A stretch of DNA of 64,000 nt, taken from assembly GCA_029224185.1 (NCBI GenBank), contig CM055190.1, forward strand, positions 2,297,108-2,361,107, read 5' to 3'. This stretch comes from Karalla daura (Eukaryota > Chordata > Actinopteri > Chaetodontiformes > Leiognathidae). Below, piece by piece: positions 10,240 through 23,730 of the stretch. Each line of letters starts with the position of its first letter. Within the stretch, counting starts at the first letter, position 1. Under the pieces are notes generated by a model. That model worked only from the letters and a program-made list of their open reading frames with translations, did not search any database and was not told where the DNA came from. The translations under genes were made by a program, and so were the position numbers.

Positions 10240-13200
10240 TTACTCCGCGCTTCACTCCAGGAACTACACCACCCCGCCCGGTGGAGGCGACTACTTCCTG
10301 ACACCTGGTTGTTGTGTGGCACAGAGGAGGGGGGGCAATTAGCGGGCCGACTCCGAGCAGCCAGAACCAGGAAGCCGACTCCACGTCATCGCTGCCAAAC
10401 GTCTATCGGGTCGATCGTGTGAGAACGCAGGAAATGAAAACATTTCTGGAAGGCGGAGCGCGATCCGATCAGCAATGTCCCCCTCGTCGTTTCATTTGTT
10501 TAAATGACACTTTAAGAGCATCGTACGTGCAACCTGGAAAATTAAGTGGGCCCCTTCCTGAAGATGTGGGAGCCTCTTGTGGGCCTCTTACAACAGCCTG
10601 TTTACAAAGGATGAACCGTGACCTTGGTTAGATTTGATTTGATTCGCCTTGTACTTTTCTTTTTTGTCTGTTTCTTCTTCCTTTCTGTCCGTTTGTTAAA
10701 AATTAATAAGAAGATAATTGGAAAGGAAGAGACTCCATCTCACTTTCCCCGTCTCTTCTTTGCAGATGAAATAGTCTTACAAACTGAGACGGCCTGGGCA
10801 GACTTCAGAGGGATGCGTACTGACAACTTACCAACTTTATAGCTCGCCTGCCAGAGACCGGCAGATGGGCCAAGTCCATTTTATCTACTGGCCAAGCAAG
10901 AAATTGTCTCTCTTTGTTACATATAGATCTGTTTCAGTACTTTTCATTGAGGTAACAGTATTGTATAGCAAGACATGCTGAGAAAAGAGGCAGAAATATT
11001 ATTGAATTAAAGCAAACATTGCAAACAAGGACAGTGCCAATACTGCAGTCAGCCTGGCTTCAGACCACCTGTACAGACCTGAGCTGGGTCATAGCTAAAG
11101 GGGACACATCACGCTAGAACTCACTGTCACTGCTTTAGAGTGTATCTGGAGTGCATTCCTACCCCTTCAGCTTCAGTTTCGACCACTAAGTCACTGTTTA
11201 ATGATCTGGCCTGTGTCTACTCGTCACGTAACGCCCCCTGCCATCGTTCCTTACCTGCCAGAGCGAGGAGCCGCCATCTTCTCCTCCTCACCTGTGTGGG
11301 GCCGGGTCTGCTCTGTGATTGGACGCAGGTTCGTCATGTGCCTCTGGTATTCCGGTTCCAGTGTACAGTTGCACCGCAGCCATCTCTCTCCCACCGTTGC
11401 CATGGTCACGACATGCCTGGTAGAAAGAAGTGGGAGGGGCACGCTAAGCTCATTAGCATTTAAAGGGACAGGCGTTAAAATCGAGCACTCAGAGCAGGGC
11501 TGTCAAACTGCCGTTTAGGAAAACCATCTGGGCTTCATTCCTTGGGTTTTTCTGACCAAAGTGTGTTCGACGTTGGAAGGAGAAATGAGCAGAACGTATC
11601 TGCTTCTGAGGGGGGGCCCTCAGGAGGCCGAGGGGTTTTATCGTTAGGAGAACTGTGTGTTTTCTCTCTGTGGGGCTTCAGTCATCAGCGAGGGTCGCGT
11701 CCTTCGGTCTGGCTGGAGCGTTTTAAGTCCGGCGTGCCTCAAATAGGTTGAAAGACGGGCAGTGGACTGTGGATGTGCAGTTACAAGTCTGCACTATCAG
11801 CCTTATGAAGCTGGGGGGGGGGGGGGGGCTGCACAGCTCTGGAGGGTCACCTTAATGGCACTCAGGGGAATCAGAGCTCCAACTTTTATTTTGTCAGCCA
11901 CGGCTGGACTCCCATTTACTGTCACTTCTCTTGGAAACATGATTAATGTGTTCCTCACAGGTGCTTTAAGAGAGAGAAAAAAAAACGCGTGTAAAAGTGT
12001 GATGCCACAAAAGCACGGGAGAGAAGATGATCGTTTCTGCAGTGCTGGGTTTCTTCCTTCAGCGGGGATGAAAACGTTGAGCTGGAGCAGTTCTTTCTTT
12101 GTTCGCTCTGTCTTTCTTCCCCTCCCTCCCGCTGCGGGAGCAGAATAAGTTATGGATTAAAGGGGACGCCGCCAGTGGTGTTTACCGGTGTATTGTTCAC
12201 ACAGGACCACGTCCAGGAGGCAGCTATCCGTCTGCCCGCCCTGAAAACCCTCGCCCCCCCCGACATGATGGCCAGGAATTGTCCCCCGCCAGTCTGGAGG
12301 AGGTTTGATTCCTTTGACAGCTATAGCAGCACTTATCCCCAAAGCATGACCCACTTTTGCTCTCAAACTTTCTCCAGGCGGAGGTAAACACGCCTGCTGG
12401 ATTGAGAGAGGAAAAAAAAGAAAGAGGGAAAGAAAGAAAAGGAGCATCTCTCTAGCAGAGGGGAGCAGTGTGATGGGAATGACAACTCGCTCCTGTCTCT
12501 CTCTCTCTCTCTCTCTCACACCTATGTCTCTCAAAAACAACAAAATGAGAAGCAGCTTTAGGACAAACTATGTTTTTACATACTTGTGTGGTTCAAAATC
12601 ATTGATAACAGATATGGTGTCAGTGAGAGGAGACCGGCCGTCCAGGAGGGTTTTCACGGAGATGTCCTCTGAAATGTCAGGAAAGATACGCCTGATGCTC
12701 ACCACATCTTCTCAGACCCATCAACTCTGCTCAGACCTGCACCAGCATGTTTAGGGTTTCTTTCTCAGTGGGTACCACCGGGCCTGAAGAAGATTCCAGA
12801 GGAAACGCTGAGTTTTCTTTCCCTTGTCCACACAGAAACATCAAAAAGCTCCTGGTGGTCACGGTGCAACAGGACTGCCACCCTGAGGGCATCACTGACC
12901 ACCTCCTCTACGAGACTCTAACACCCAGAGAGGGTGGACCTGGAGGACGATTAGCAGTGATGTTATTCCTTCCCTAGCAGTGGAGCAGGAACACTGGGAG
13001 GTCCCCTGGAAGCTGGACAGACCAGTCACAGATGGATCCTGAGCGGAAACAGAATTTCCCTGATGTGGGACAGATGAAGGTGATGGAAGTGATTGACAGC
13101 AGAGGGGAGGGGGGGGCAGCATCTCACCCATGAAGCTTCCTCTGGGGACCATGAAGGTCTCAGCAGTTCCTCTGAGAGCAGCTGAGACATGTCTGCCTGT

Positions 13201-15100
13201 GAGGGGGAGTAACATCTCCCACCATTACTGTGGGAGCACCCACCTGTCTCTCACACACCTGTCTCTCTCTCTCACACCTGTCTCATTCTCATTCACACCC
13301 GTCTGTCTCTCACTAAGGTCCATTTCTACGGTATGTGTTCCAGTTCCAGCCGGAGCGGTTCTGGAAGAGAAGTTTCGTGCCAGTGAAGTCAGAGCTGAGA
13401 GGATTAAGAAGAAGAAGAAAACTGAACCGTTTTAAACTTCATTTTCAGGTGAGGCTGTTCTCGATTGGACAGTTTCCCCTCAAAACTTCCTCCTGAAAGC
13501 AGCGTTTAACCCCCCAACCGTCTGCGTCACACCGGGAGCAGAGGTGAGCGGTTCCCGATCGACCAAACACATTTGCTGTGTTTTTTACTCCATCCATTTT
13601 CACCCAGAATCAAAGCGGCAGACTCCGGCTTATTGCTACATCCCTGAACTTCTTGTTTTGATCGCAGCCTGTGGTGTTTACCAGATGCTCTCATTACCGA
13701 TGACTCTCTCTTCAGAGTCTCTCTGAAGGTTTTTTTTTGTCCGTTTTCAGGAAGAAAATGAGTTGAAAGCCTTTGATTTTCCCTGCCACAACCACACAGC
13801 GCCACACGTTCATTATTGCGCCAATTTTCCGCGCGCTATAAACTCTGGCCTCTCGGCGAGGCAGGGAAAGGCACGCGCACAAGCCGGAGCGTTTAATGGA
13901 GCCCGCGGAGGGACCGGGACGGGTTGGAGCCACACACGGCTGGAGGACAAGGCGCTAACCTGGCGAGCACAAACAACACTTTTGTGATGTTGACTGGTTG
14001 GAAAACAGTGGGTGGACTACTGACAGAGCTTAACCTGACTTCAAGGATTTTTCCTGTGCAATCCAGATAAGATTTCCATGCTGTTCACAACATAGTTTGT
14101 TTTCCAGTTAAAAACCATGATATCACTGTCTGCACATTCTGACTTTTAACTAGGGCCGATACAAACGATTCATTTTGAGGTATATCAGACTGATGGTTAT
14201 TTTCTCCATTATTTTCTGGGTTATAAATGATGCAAAAACTGTGAAACTTGTCACAGTCAGGTGACACCTTGATCAGGTGTTTAAATGACTTTTAATGGTC
14301 AATTTGTTCAGTTTCCTGTCATCAAGAACAACAAAAAAAACAGAAAATATGATTTTTAAAGCTGAGACCAGAGAATATTGACTTCATTTCTTCTCAGATT
14401 TTCTTTAAAATGCTTCAATTGATTAATCGGTGATGACAAGGGTATAATAGATCATGTCTTCGTCAGGAGCTCTGGAACTATTGGAGGATTTGTCGAGGAA
14501 CTGTTGGAGGGCCTGTTAGAGGTCAGGGCACTTAAAATCACACATAAATTTCCCAGACGGCTGACTTCACTTGGCTTGCTTCCAGCATCCCACCCAGAAC
14601 CTACCTGGTAGAAGCTGAGACCCACCTGGTTCCCAGGCTGCGTCTGCTGTGCTGCACCGTACTGCAGCCGGAGGGTTCGAAGCCAACGCGCGACCTGGAA
14701 ACCAAAAGGAGCCGAAGCACGGCGAGATTATGAATAGTCATTGATTTTTGTAATATGGAAAGCGAGGCATTAAAGTTGCAGCTTAAGGAGGACTATGAGG
14801 ACCGAAAACCTTTGAAATGTTAAACACTCATAAAAACCGGAGAACGTCGCATTAATAAAGCATTAACTGCATCGCCGCGCGCCTCGCTCCCCAACCTCTG
14901 CCCGCTGCGTGTGCGGCTCACAACGAAGCGTGCAAGGTGACGACACGACACCCGGAACCGACTGAAGAGCCTCGGTCGGTGATCTGCGCACTCTCATCAT
15001 CATCACTGTCTCAAACGATCATTTCATGCAAAGGCGTTTTCTAGGCTGAGGCGCTGAACTGGTGATTGCTAATATAATAATGCAAACCTAACGTTGCATG
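10240..15100. other. Intergenic stretch, no gene seen
   Basis: Open frames in this part are short and lack recognisable domains or paired splice sites. There is a poly-G run at 11813-11828 and CT tracts near 12500 and 13230-13310. GC-rich, CpG-containing patches at about 13800-13950 and 14640-14950 could be conserved non-coding elements, but that needs a cross-species alignment. Confidence 0.4.
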
Positions 15101-15105
15101 CATTT

Positions 15106-15254
<149 letters not shown>

Positions 15255-16169
15255 GAGGTTATTGGAAGTCAGATGGAGACAGTAAACATAGTTTCCATGG
15301 GTCCAAATTAGCTGATTGGAGGCAGCAGGGGGTCTGAACACTGAAATAACACTCACCAGATCATGTGAACAACCCTAAGGGCCATATGTGCCCCCCCCCC
15401 CCCACACACACACACACACCCTGCCCAAATTAGAGCGTTCACACCGTACTGGTGAGGTACTGGTGAGAAAGTTCAACACCCGTAGATGATGAAAGCTTCA
15501 CGTGTGTGTTGCTCATTACAAGCTGGTGCTGAGGAGGAATCTGGTGTTGAAATCTCATGATTAAAACTGGTAATAAAAGCAAAACCGCACATCGGCTGGA
15601 ATTGACTATCTGTTTTTGTATGTATATATTGGAGCCGGCATCATTACAATAGCACAGAGAAGTGGAAGGAAGCGCTGAACAGATTTATAATTTATCATCT
15701 ATTTATAACTCATACAGTACAAGGACTCTGAGAAAACTGCTGTGTTGTCCCTGCCTCTTTTATCTTTTCTGCTGCGCTGTTCTTACTTTATGCTGCCAGA
15801 AACCTCAGCCTAGTGTCTACAGTACTAACTAACTAACTAACTCACCAACTAACTAACTAGCTGACCCACTGGCTGCTGCAGTTAATATGCATGTATGATG
15901 CATCATACCAGGATCACCTGATAGATTGTGTTAATCCCAGTGCAGCCCCTCGTCCAGACATGGATTAGGACATCATGGAGCAACCAGGACTGATGGAAGT
16001 TTCCTGCATTAAAAAAAAGTCTTGTGCTTTAAGAACTTTACTTTCATCATGTCATGTCCTCATTTGCAATGGAAACACCTTGTGACATGCAACGTTCACA
16101 CTATTTCTATACGCTGGGTTTCTAGCCTCGTTTCGAGCTTACTGTTACATAAACGTACTTTCATCTTGT

Positions 16170-16312
16170 TTATATCTATATTTTTGCCTATATTCTGTTT
16201 CTTTCATCTTGTTTCATACAGTACATTACTACCTAGACTAGGTCCATTTAGTACAATGACAGTAAAAGCTTTCCATTCTATTCTATTCTACTCTATTCCA
16301 TTGTATTCTAGC
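16170..16312 (+). repeat. Probable LINE 3' tail ending in (TTCTA)n
   Basis: The segment tttagtacaatgacagtaaaa followed by (ATTCT)n resembles teleost LINE 3' ends of the form 'acaataaag + TTCTA repeat'. A second example lies at 36060-36245. The LINE family is not determined. Confidence 0.4.
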
Positions 16313-16552
16313 TGTTTCTTCTGGACAAGGCACCAGTTTTCGTACAACAATGGAGCCGTGTCCAGGCCTCATCTAGACATCTATACATCTATAGATCTAT
16401 ACATCTATAGATCTATACAGATCTCTCCAGCAGCTATAAATGCCTCAGCTGAGCCTTCACCTGCCCAGTGTTAGAGAGGATGGGTCTGACTGTTAAAGGC
16501 TGAATGTGATCTCACTGTGAAAGAGTTCTATGATGTGTGAACAGGATTAATG

Positions 16553-16586
16553 ATAATAATAACAATAATAATAATAATAATAACAA
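16553..16586 (+). repeat. (AAT)n microsatellite
   Basis: ATA/AAT trinucleotides with two AAC variants. Confidence 0.8.
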
Positions 16587-16999
16587 TGTCACCTTCAAGT
16601 GACACTGAACATCAGTGTACCGCTGAGTTTTCAAACATAATACTGCTTGTTTGCTTTTCTCTCAAAACCCACTTTTATTCCTTGGCTTTCTGTGATAATA
16701 TGCTCTTTTTTATGTCTTATTTCTTTCGTAGTTTCTGATTATTATTTTATCACCATTTTAACTGTTATTGTTCTATTGCTTTTATTCTTTACGTTCCACT
16801 CATTTTTGTACCACACTTTGTTCCATCCTGAAAGTGCTTTCCTAAATAGAGCCGAGTTAGTCTGATAACGTCTTCATGGTCTTTGTATCGACTCACACGG
16901 GCTCCGTTCAGGACGACAACGACGCAGATAAACAGCCGTAGAACAGCGGAGCAGCGCGGCGTGGTCGCAGCGCGATCCGTCAAAAACAAAATCACATTT

Positions 17000-17000
<1 letters not shown>

Positions 17001-17062
<62 letters not shown>

Positions 17063-17080
17063 GACAGAGAGAGAGAGAGC
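17001..17080 (+). repeat. (GA)n microsatellite
   Basis: GA dinucleotides with GACA interruptions. A complementary (CT) tract sits at 17192-17223, so a hairpin with a loop of about 110 bases is possible. Confidence 0.92.
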
Positions 17081-17187
17081 ACACACCACCGAGGCTGGCC
17101 ACGTAATCCACTGTGTGTGCAGCCACACAGCGGCCGACAAACACAATAAGAAAAACAGTCGATGAGAAGTCTCCTTTTGCATCCATC

Positions 17188-17191
<4 letters not shown>

Positions 17192-17223
<32 letters not shown>
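17192..17223 (+). repeat. (CT)n microsatellite
   Basis: About 16 CT dinucleotides, inverted relative to the GA tract at 17001-17080. Confidence 0.9.
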
Positions 17224-17227
<4 letters not shown>

Positions 17228-17466
17228 GACCAGTGCTCATGGGCGAGCACAGGGACGGATGTGCCTTGCTCTGGCAGAGTCCATTTGTATTAAATAAAGA
17301 AGATCTTTATTCTCCGCTTGTGGCTCAGGATATAGTTTCTCCAGGTGGATGCCAGGAAAAAAACGAGGTTGTGGCTGTGAATCAGAGTGAAGTATCAGGA
17401 CAAACAGTCCTCTTAAGAACCCTCGTGACTGGACAGGATCCATTTCTCCCCTGTGACGGAGTACCG

Positions 17467-17782
17467 GGGCCACGTTGAGGAAAAAGGAAAAGTCGCACAT
17501 TACAAGAAATCAAACAAAAATCATAATATTACAAGACTGATGTCATAGATTAAAGTCATTATATTACAAGAAAAAAGTCATAATGTTATGAGAATAAAGT
17601 TGTACTTGAGATGGAAGTAGGCTGAGATGAGAAAAGGTGAGCAGGTAATGTTTAAAGTACGACTTTATTCTCATAATATCATTACTTTCATCTACCACTT
17701 TGCACTCGTAATATTATGACTGCTCTCGTAATGTACGACTTCACTCCTGAAATTTGTGACTTTATTTCTCTTAATGTGGCCC
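17467..17782. mobile_element. MITE-like inverted-repeat element
   Basis: The ends are inverted repeats: gggccacgttgag at 17467-17479 and cttaatgtggccc at 17770-17782, with two mismatches. The interior is built of inverted copies of short AT-rich words (attacaag, ataatatta, gactttattctc), giving a fold-back structure of about 316 bp with no coding capacity. This fits a non-autonomous DNA transposon. Superfamily is unknown and no clear target duplication is seen. Confidence 0.6.
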
Positions 17783-18289
17783 TAATACTCAGTTGCACTC
17801 CCCACTGAAGGGATCTGTCAGATAGAAAACACAACATTAACTTCTGGGGTCGTTTTGGGGTCGTTCATGAAGAGGAGACCATATCTGAACTAACTTCTCG
17901 CAATAGGAGGAACCAGCTTCTGCCATAGTGTGGTGTGAGCAGGTGACCCCCCCACCTCTTTGGAATGGTAGGGTCCAATCCATGGAGCAGTTGGCCTATA
18001 TAAACTCAGTCCTGCTTGAGGGGCGGAGCTAAGCAGGTACACATGCCTCGTCTGAGGCTATGGGAGTTCCAAGTGTAAGCTGCTCTCTTCCCTTGTGCTT
18101 TGCTAGGCTTTTCCTTGGCTTTGCTGACCGGAGCTAAAATCTAGTCGCACTCACATTCCTTTTTGTTTGATGAACATTTTCTTTGCTTTTGGCCATTTGG
18201 TTTGCATTCTGCATTTTTGGTTCCTGTGAGCATTTTTGTGGTGCTTTTGTGCTACACAGGGTTTTTTTTTTTACATCTAGCTGCCTGCT

Positions 18290-18681
18290 CGTCAAAAGAA
18301 CACCGCCTGACTGTTCCGCCACCTCGCGCACGACAATCCAAACTCTTCTCATGCATTGTTCCACGCTGGTGGAACGAGCTACCGAGCACTAACAGAACAG
18401 GGGCGTCCCTGTTGGTCTTCAAGAAACTCTTAAAGACCCAGCTCTTCAGAGAGCATCTCCTGTCCTAACACTCCATCACTGCACCAAGAACAGGGGCGCC
18501 CCTGTTGGTCAGTGCACAGGTCTTCAAACTGAGGACTTAGCTCCTCGGAGAGCTGCTCCTATCCTAGCACTACACCATGACACTCCTTCTAGACCCACCC
18601 TATGTACCTTGTTACTCTTCTTCTTTGTAAATCGCTTTGGATAAAAGCGTCTGCTAAATGCATAAATGTAAATGTAAATGC
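18290..18681 (+). mobile_element. LINE/SINE 3' fragment with 'cgctttggataaaagcgtc' tail
   Basis: The plus-strand frame at about 18360-18468 reads VPRWWNELPSTNRTGAS then FKKLLKTQLFREH. This is the C-terminal signature seen after reverse transcriptase in many fish LINEs. It is followed at 18624-18681 by the teleost 3' tail tcgctttggataaaagcgtc and atgtaaatg repeats. A partly repeated block (aacaggggcg) occurs at 18398 and 18489. The element is 5'-truncated. Confidence 0.6.
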
Positions 18682-18689
18682 TCGTTGTC

Positions 18690-21600
18690 CGGCTGCCACA
18701 CCCGTACCTGGGGGTGAGCGCTCACCTCCTCACATGAGGAGGAGTCAGTCCTTCAGTCAGAGTCACACATCTCACCCGGCCAGCACATCACAGCTCCTTT
18801 CATTGTGCTGTGAGGACAAGTGAGGCTCAGCCTCCAGCAGCCTTATCTGTCACTCCCCCAGGGTTACATATAAGCAGCACGCCTGCAGTACACTGCCAGG
18901 TTAAGATCCTCTCGGATGAAAAGAAATCATGAAAAGGAAGCATCTCTGAGACGTTCTGAGGGGAGCCACTGTCGATTCAGTGTCATCGCTCCTGGTCGAG
19001 CCACTGGCGGCAGATGTGGTCTCGACTGCAGATGTGCACATTTTCAACAACGCCAACTGTGTTACCCACAGACACGTCAAATCTAAAAGTATCACAATAA
19101 AAAATATCCCAATAGATCCTCCCAAACATCCCTAAAATAATTCTACCCTCTAATGAAGTGGTTTTTCAGACGTGTCCATACTGTGCAGAGGTGCTACAGA
19201 AACACCTCCATATTCTTCTAAATTACTTCACAGGTACTTCTATGTGATGCAGTTAACGCCCCGTTGATGTTGTCATAGTAACAGCTGACATCACTGTCCC
19301 AGTGAACCAGGCCAAACTGAGAAAATGTAAAACGAATCTCGTTCTGACCTCTGTCATCTACATCGTCTCATCACTCACCTGCTCTCTGAATCCCCGTAGG
19401 CCGCCATACTGGATTCCTGTTGACTAACTGCAGCCACCGCATTGGTCTAGAATGATCACGTGACGGCCTTCACCTATAACATCGATGATAGAAAAAAAAC
19501 ATGATTACGAGTGGAAAAACTTTAACTTTGGGACTCAGGACGAGTGTTAAACGATAGGTCGATGACAGTAGAGAGGCCTAACATCACCATGGAAACACAA
19601 GATGACATCATCTTCCTCAAAGTGAGGTCCAGCAAGACTAGCACTTAGACTCGACAGCCATCCAGCAAGATGGCAAAAAGAGAATAAACAATGAACAGTA
19701 AAAGATCTTATCAGGAAGAAAAGAAATACACTATAAACTCTGAATAAACAGCAAAATCTTAATAAACGGTAAACTAATGAGTGAACAGTAAACTCTTAAC
19801 AGGATGAAAAAACCCCCAGTAAACTCTTCACTAAATGTGCAGAAGAGATGGAATAAAGTGAGGAGACAAATAAATATGGACCCTGTGGTTAAATTGAATT
19901 ATATTATCGCACTGTGGTGGTGGTGGGGAGCTTATTATTGTAAACAAAAAGGAGAGAGTCCATGTCATTATGCAAATAAATGAATTACAGTGGCTACCAC
20001 TTACACTTCATCTGAAATCTTATTATAAATTGGGGAAAACTGTGATGGAAACGCCACTAGTGATGGGATGAATCCCTCCGTCTCAGGTCAGTTTTCTCTG
20101 GTGTTGATGTTCAAGCCGCTCTAATGCACATAAATTATCCTCAGACCTTATTTAAAACTATCGTTACGTGAACCTTTCAAAAGGAGAAAACGAGTTACGG
20201 CCTCAGAGCAACAAACACGCAGATGATAAAGCAAATGAGAGGGTGAGCAGCGAGCACCTCTGTCCTCCAGAGTGACGTGCTTTCATGCATCATCCCAGCA
20301 GCAGCAGCGGCGGTGGTGGTGGTGGTGGTGGTGGTGGTGGTGGTGGTGCAGACCCCTGTTAGTGCTGAAGATGAATGGATGACTCAGGTGAGACGGTCCC
20401 AGGGGCGAGAGAAGAGCCGCTCTGCAGCTAAATGACCTCAGACGGCACAATGAAGCAGGACGCTCTCTCATAAGCAGCCCCGCTGAGATAAATTGCCTCT
20501 CTGCCCATTTTTTTCCATCTTATTAGAAGTCCCTCTGGATGATCTTTGCTTCGGGAAAAAAAAATTGCAAGGCAAAGTGTGATTACTCGACAACTTTGCA
20601 AAAAGCTATTATTATTATTTCAATGTATTGGATGTAACCCTCATCTTAGTTCTTCCACTGATCTGCTTTTGTTTCTTTTTGCTGACCTGCATTTTTTAGT
20701 TTCCTCCAAAGCAGAGCTCAGAGTTCACATCTGGACTGTTACAACAGAGTGTGCGAGGGATCCAGATGTTATGAATGGAACAGCACCACCTGTCATCTCT
20801 AACGTTACCTTGACGACCTGACCTTTGATTGGCGTGTGAGGGGAAAAAAAATGTTTTTATATGTTACTATTCCGGCATTGTGACTGGATGTGGCTCACCA
20901 GTGATCTGAGCTGTGGCTAATTTCCTCACAGTGAGTCTGCGTGGATGCCGACTCTCCACGGGGGGCCATGAACAGTGGAACAGCACTCACACACTCACTG
21001 ACTTCACATGAATGAGCAAGTCGGTGAGTCTGCGAGGGGTCGGTTCAGAGTTCGGCCTTCTCCACATTGAATTCTGTCGTTCGGCCCAGGCTTCGTATCG
21101 TTGTCATCCACTCAGAGACGGGGCGAGCAGCCTCGGGGCGAGCAGACCTCACCACGTCCGTCTCAGAGATGCTCCGTAATCACCTCCGTTAACGAGGGAG
21201 CTACGCAACGTAATTGCATTCTGAGAGTTTGCCCGCCTTAATGACAGACCGCGTCGTTTGTCACTGCCTCGTAAGGTGACCCACGGCTAACGCGAAAACG
21301 AGCCCCTACTTCGTTACGAATCTCAAAGAGACCGTCTGATTAAATAGAGACGAAACGTACCGACATGATGGGGAACTGCAGGCCAACGCACAGGTTCTCT
21401 GGGAGCACCCATGTGAAGGATTCATAATCCAGACACGTCAATCTCGTCTTTTTCCCTCCGTCTGGGCGGTGGAGCGCCTGACGACGGCCTTGCCACTGCC
21501 AGCATACAGCTCCCTGGCGATCACCTGTCACTCAACAGGTGATCAATGGACCTAATGAGCAGCACAAGGCAAAAACCCCCAGCACAAAAGAAGCAAGGAC

Positions 21601-21740
21601 AGCCACAGACAGCAGGAGGAACTGTTCCATCTTTCTACTCACCCTCCTCCCTGTCTCTCCTCATCTGTCCTCCACCTCCTTCCTCTTCTCTGTTCTTATT
21701 TCTTGATTGACAGAATTACACAGGACATGTATGTAGGATA
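18690..21740. other. Intergenic stretch, no gene seen
   Basis: No convincing exons on either strand. Contains only short simple repeats, including the GGT run listed separately, and unassigned sequence. Confidence 0.4.
20308..20348 (+). repeat. (GGT)n microsatellite
   Basis: About 12 GGT trinucleotides following a GCA/GCG run. Confidence 0.9.
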
Positions 21741-21751
21741 ACATATTAGTC

Positions 21752-22125
21752 TTTGCATTGTCCCCTCCCAGACTCCATAGATGCTGAGCTGGATCCAGGA
21801 CTCTTCCTGCTGCATGCACTGTTCCTCCTATGGACTCATCTGAGCTCTAGACTAAAATCTAAACTGTCCTGTATCCTGTCTTCATCTGTCCTCCTGTCTG
21901 TCCTGGGTGAGGACCTCCTCTCTCTCTCTCTCTCTGAGGTTTCTCTCTGTTTCCCTGTCAGGGTTTTTCTTGGGAGTCGTTCCTCAGCCTTTGTGAGGGT
22001 CTCAGGACAGGGGGTGTTCACTGTGTCACTACTCTGGACATATTGTTGCTCTCTTTGTAAAGTGCCTTGAGATAACGTCTGTTATGGACTAGCACTTCAA
22101 ATAAATAAAGTTGAAGTTGATTTAA
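21752..22125 (+). mobile_element. Dispersed repeat copy 1 (SINE/LINE 3' region, AATAAA-rich tail)
   Basis: Runs from ttgtcccctcccagactcc to the tail tttgtaaagtgccttgagat ... aaataaataaagttgaagttg. It is highly similar to 54187-54545; only the tail recurs at 48945-49024. The tail type is a common teleost retroposon 3' end. The CT run in the middle is shared by the two full copies, so it belongs to the element. Confidence 0.65.
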
Positions 22126-22814
22126 AGTCAATCACTGAATCACAGAGTTAAAGTGCATGGGGGGGTAGAGCACAAGGTAGAAACAGGTTCATTTGGAAGT
22201 AAATGGTTCTAAAAGTAGAACCAGTTTTCTGTGTATTTAATACTTAATTTACACTTTATATCCCCAGTTATTAAATAGTGAGATAATGGTTGTAATCCTG
22301 TATGGTTTTAATCTAACTACAACAGAGGTTTTAGGTTTGGGTTAGCCTTCGTCCTGCACCAAACTCTGGGGAACGGCTCAGTTTCCTATTCCTTACTTTC
22401 TAAAAAAGAAAAACCTCTGAGGTTTAATGATAGATAGCTTCACTGTGAACAACAGGAGGTTTAAAAAAAGTGAAGACTTATCTGACACTGATGTTTTAAG
22501 CAGTGCAGAGTTTGCCACATGAGGGCGGCTTCAACAGCATCAACGTTCCGTGAAAAGAAGGACGTGTTTATGCCTGAAATAGTTAAGACTCATAGACTAT
22601 ATAGTTTTGACAAATGGGAGTGTTTTCTTTGCCTTAATGCGGAGGAAACGTTTATATTCCAGCGTCTGGAGAACCTGAACAAGAGAGGGGGATGTTTTCA
22701 TAGCTGTCGTCCTCCTGCAGACGTATGATTATTAAAACTAGTAAAAGAAAAACAAACCAACAGTGAACGTGATAAACAGAAGCACAGCCCGTTAGGACGG
22801 TGGACGGCCTGACA

Positions 22815-22960
22815 TCTCTCTCTCTCTCTCTCTCCCCGTCTCTCTCTCCCTGTCTCTCTCTCCCCGTCTCTCTCTCCCTGTCTCTCTCTCCCCGTCTCTC
22901 TCTCCCTGTCTCTCTCCCCGTCTCTCTCTCCCCGTCTCTCTCTCCCCGTCTCTCTGAGGT
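22815..22960 (+). repeat. CTCTCTCCCCGT/CTCTCTCCCTGT minisatellite
   Basis: Units of about 14 bases alternate CCCCGTCTCTCTCT and CCCTGTCTCTCTCT. The alternation suggests a doubled 28-base higher-order unit. A second CT-rich block follows at 23040-23140. Confidence 0.8.
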
Positions 22961-23214
22961 GTTCTCGGCTGCTCTCTCTGGAGGATGGCCTACATTTCAT
23001 AGCTAATCCTAATAGCATCCTCACGGCTGCCAGTCATGCGCTCTCTTCTCTCTCTCTCTCTCTTTACTCTCTCTCCCTGCCTGCCTGCCTGCCTCTGTCA
23101 CTTTCTCTCTCGCTCTCTTTTACTCCCTCTCTCTCTCTGCCACTATTTTATTGAAAGTGGCCCTCAGCACATACAGTATGAGTAACACATCACTAAAAGG
23201 ACAAAAAGATTTTT

Positions 23215-23730
23215 GTGCAGTTACAAGCCCTCCTAAGAACTCCAAAGTGCATTTTCCCACAGCCTTAAACACATTTATTACTCCAGTAGAAGTACAGATA
23301 CTAGGGTTTAGAAATACTTCTGTAGAAGTTGAAGCATCAACTGAAGCTTTTTACTCAAGTTAAGTAAAAAGTGTACTACCACATATGTGTACTACTGAAC
23401 ATTAACATGTGTTTGATGGAGCAGAAGATATGACTAGTTGCCTATAAGTATTGTAATGGTGTAAAACTTCATACCACAGAAGCATGTTATCAATAGCCTT
23501 TATGATCAATGATTCATCAACAAACAATTTAGAAACGAGTACACACAAACACATGCATCTACTTTACATCTACTCCTCACATCTATAAATGGACGGAGGA
23601 GAAAGGGCAGATAATTGCGTGAAAATGTAAATGAGTAGAAGTAAAAAGTAGGTTGAAAAATCATTACTCCAGTGTAGATAACCAACATTTCTACTTAAGG
23701 TAACAAAGTAATTGTACTTTGTCACTTAAC
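23215..23730 (-). repeat. Dispersed 'agtagaagtacag' repeat, long copy (minus orientation)
   Basis: The sequence ctccagtagaagtacagata ... ctgaagctttttactcaag ... agcatgttatcaatagcctt ... ctactcctcacatctataaa is the reverse complement, segment by segment, of 48505-48915. Partial copies are at 44435-44660 and 6915-7010, with a possible fragment at 24215-24345. It has no coding capacity and I cannot name the family. Confidence 0.7.

Noticed and set aside
11140..11518. Overlapping plus-strand frames of just over 100 codons
   Set aside because: Two frames and the opposite strand are open together, with no domain or splice support. The end (attagcatttaaagggacag) looks like a dispersed repeat.
14640..14710. 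tRNA-like B box (gggttcgaagcc)
   Set aside because: No matching A box or cloverleaf arms could be built around it on the plus strand.
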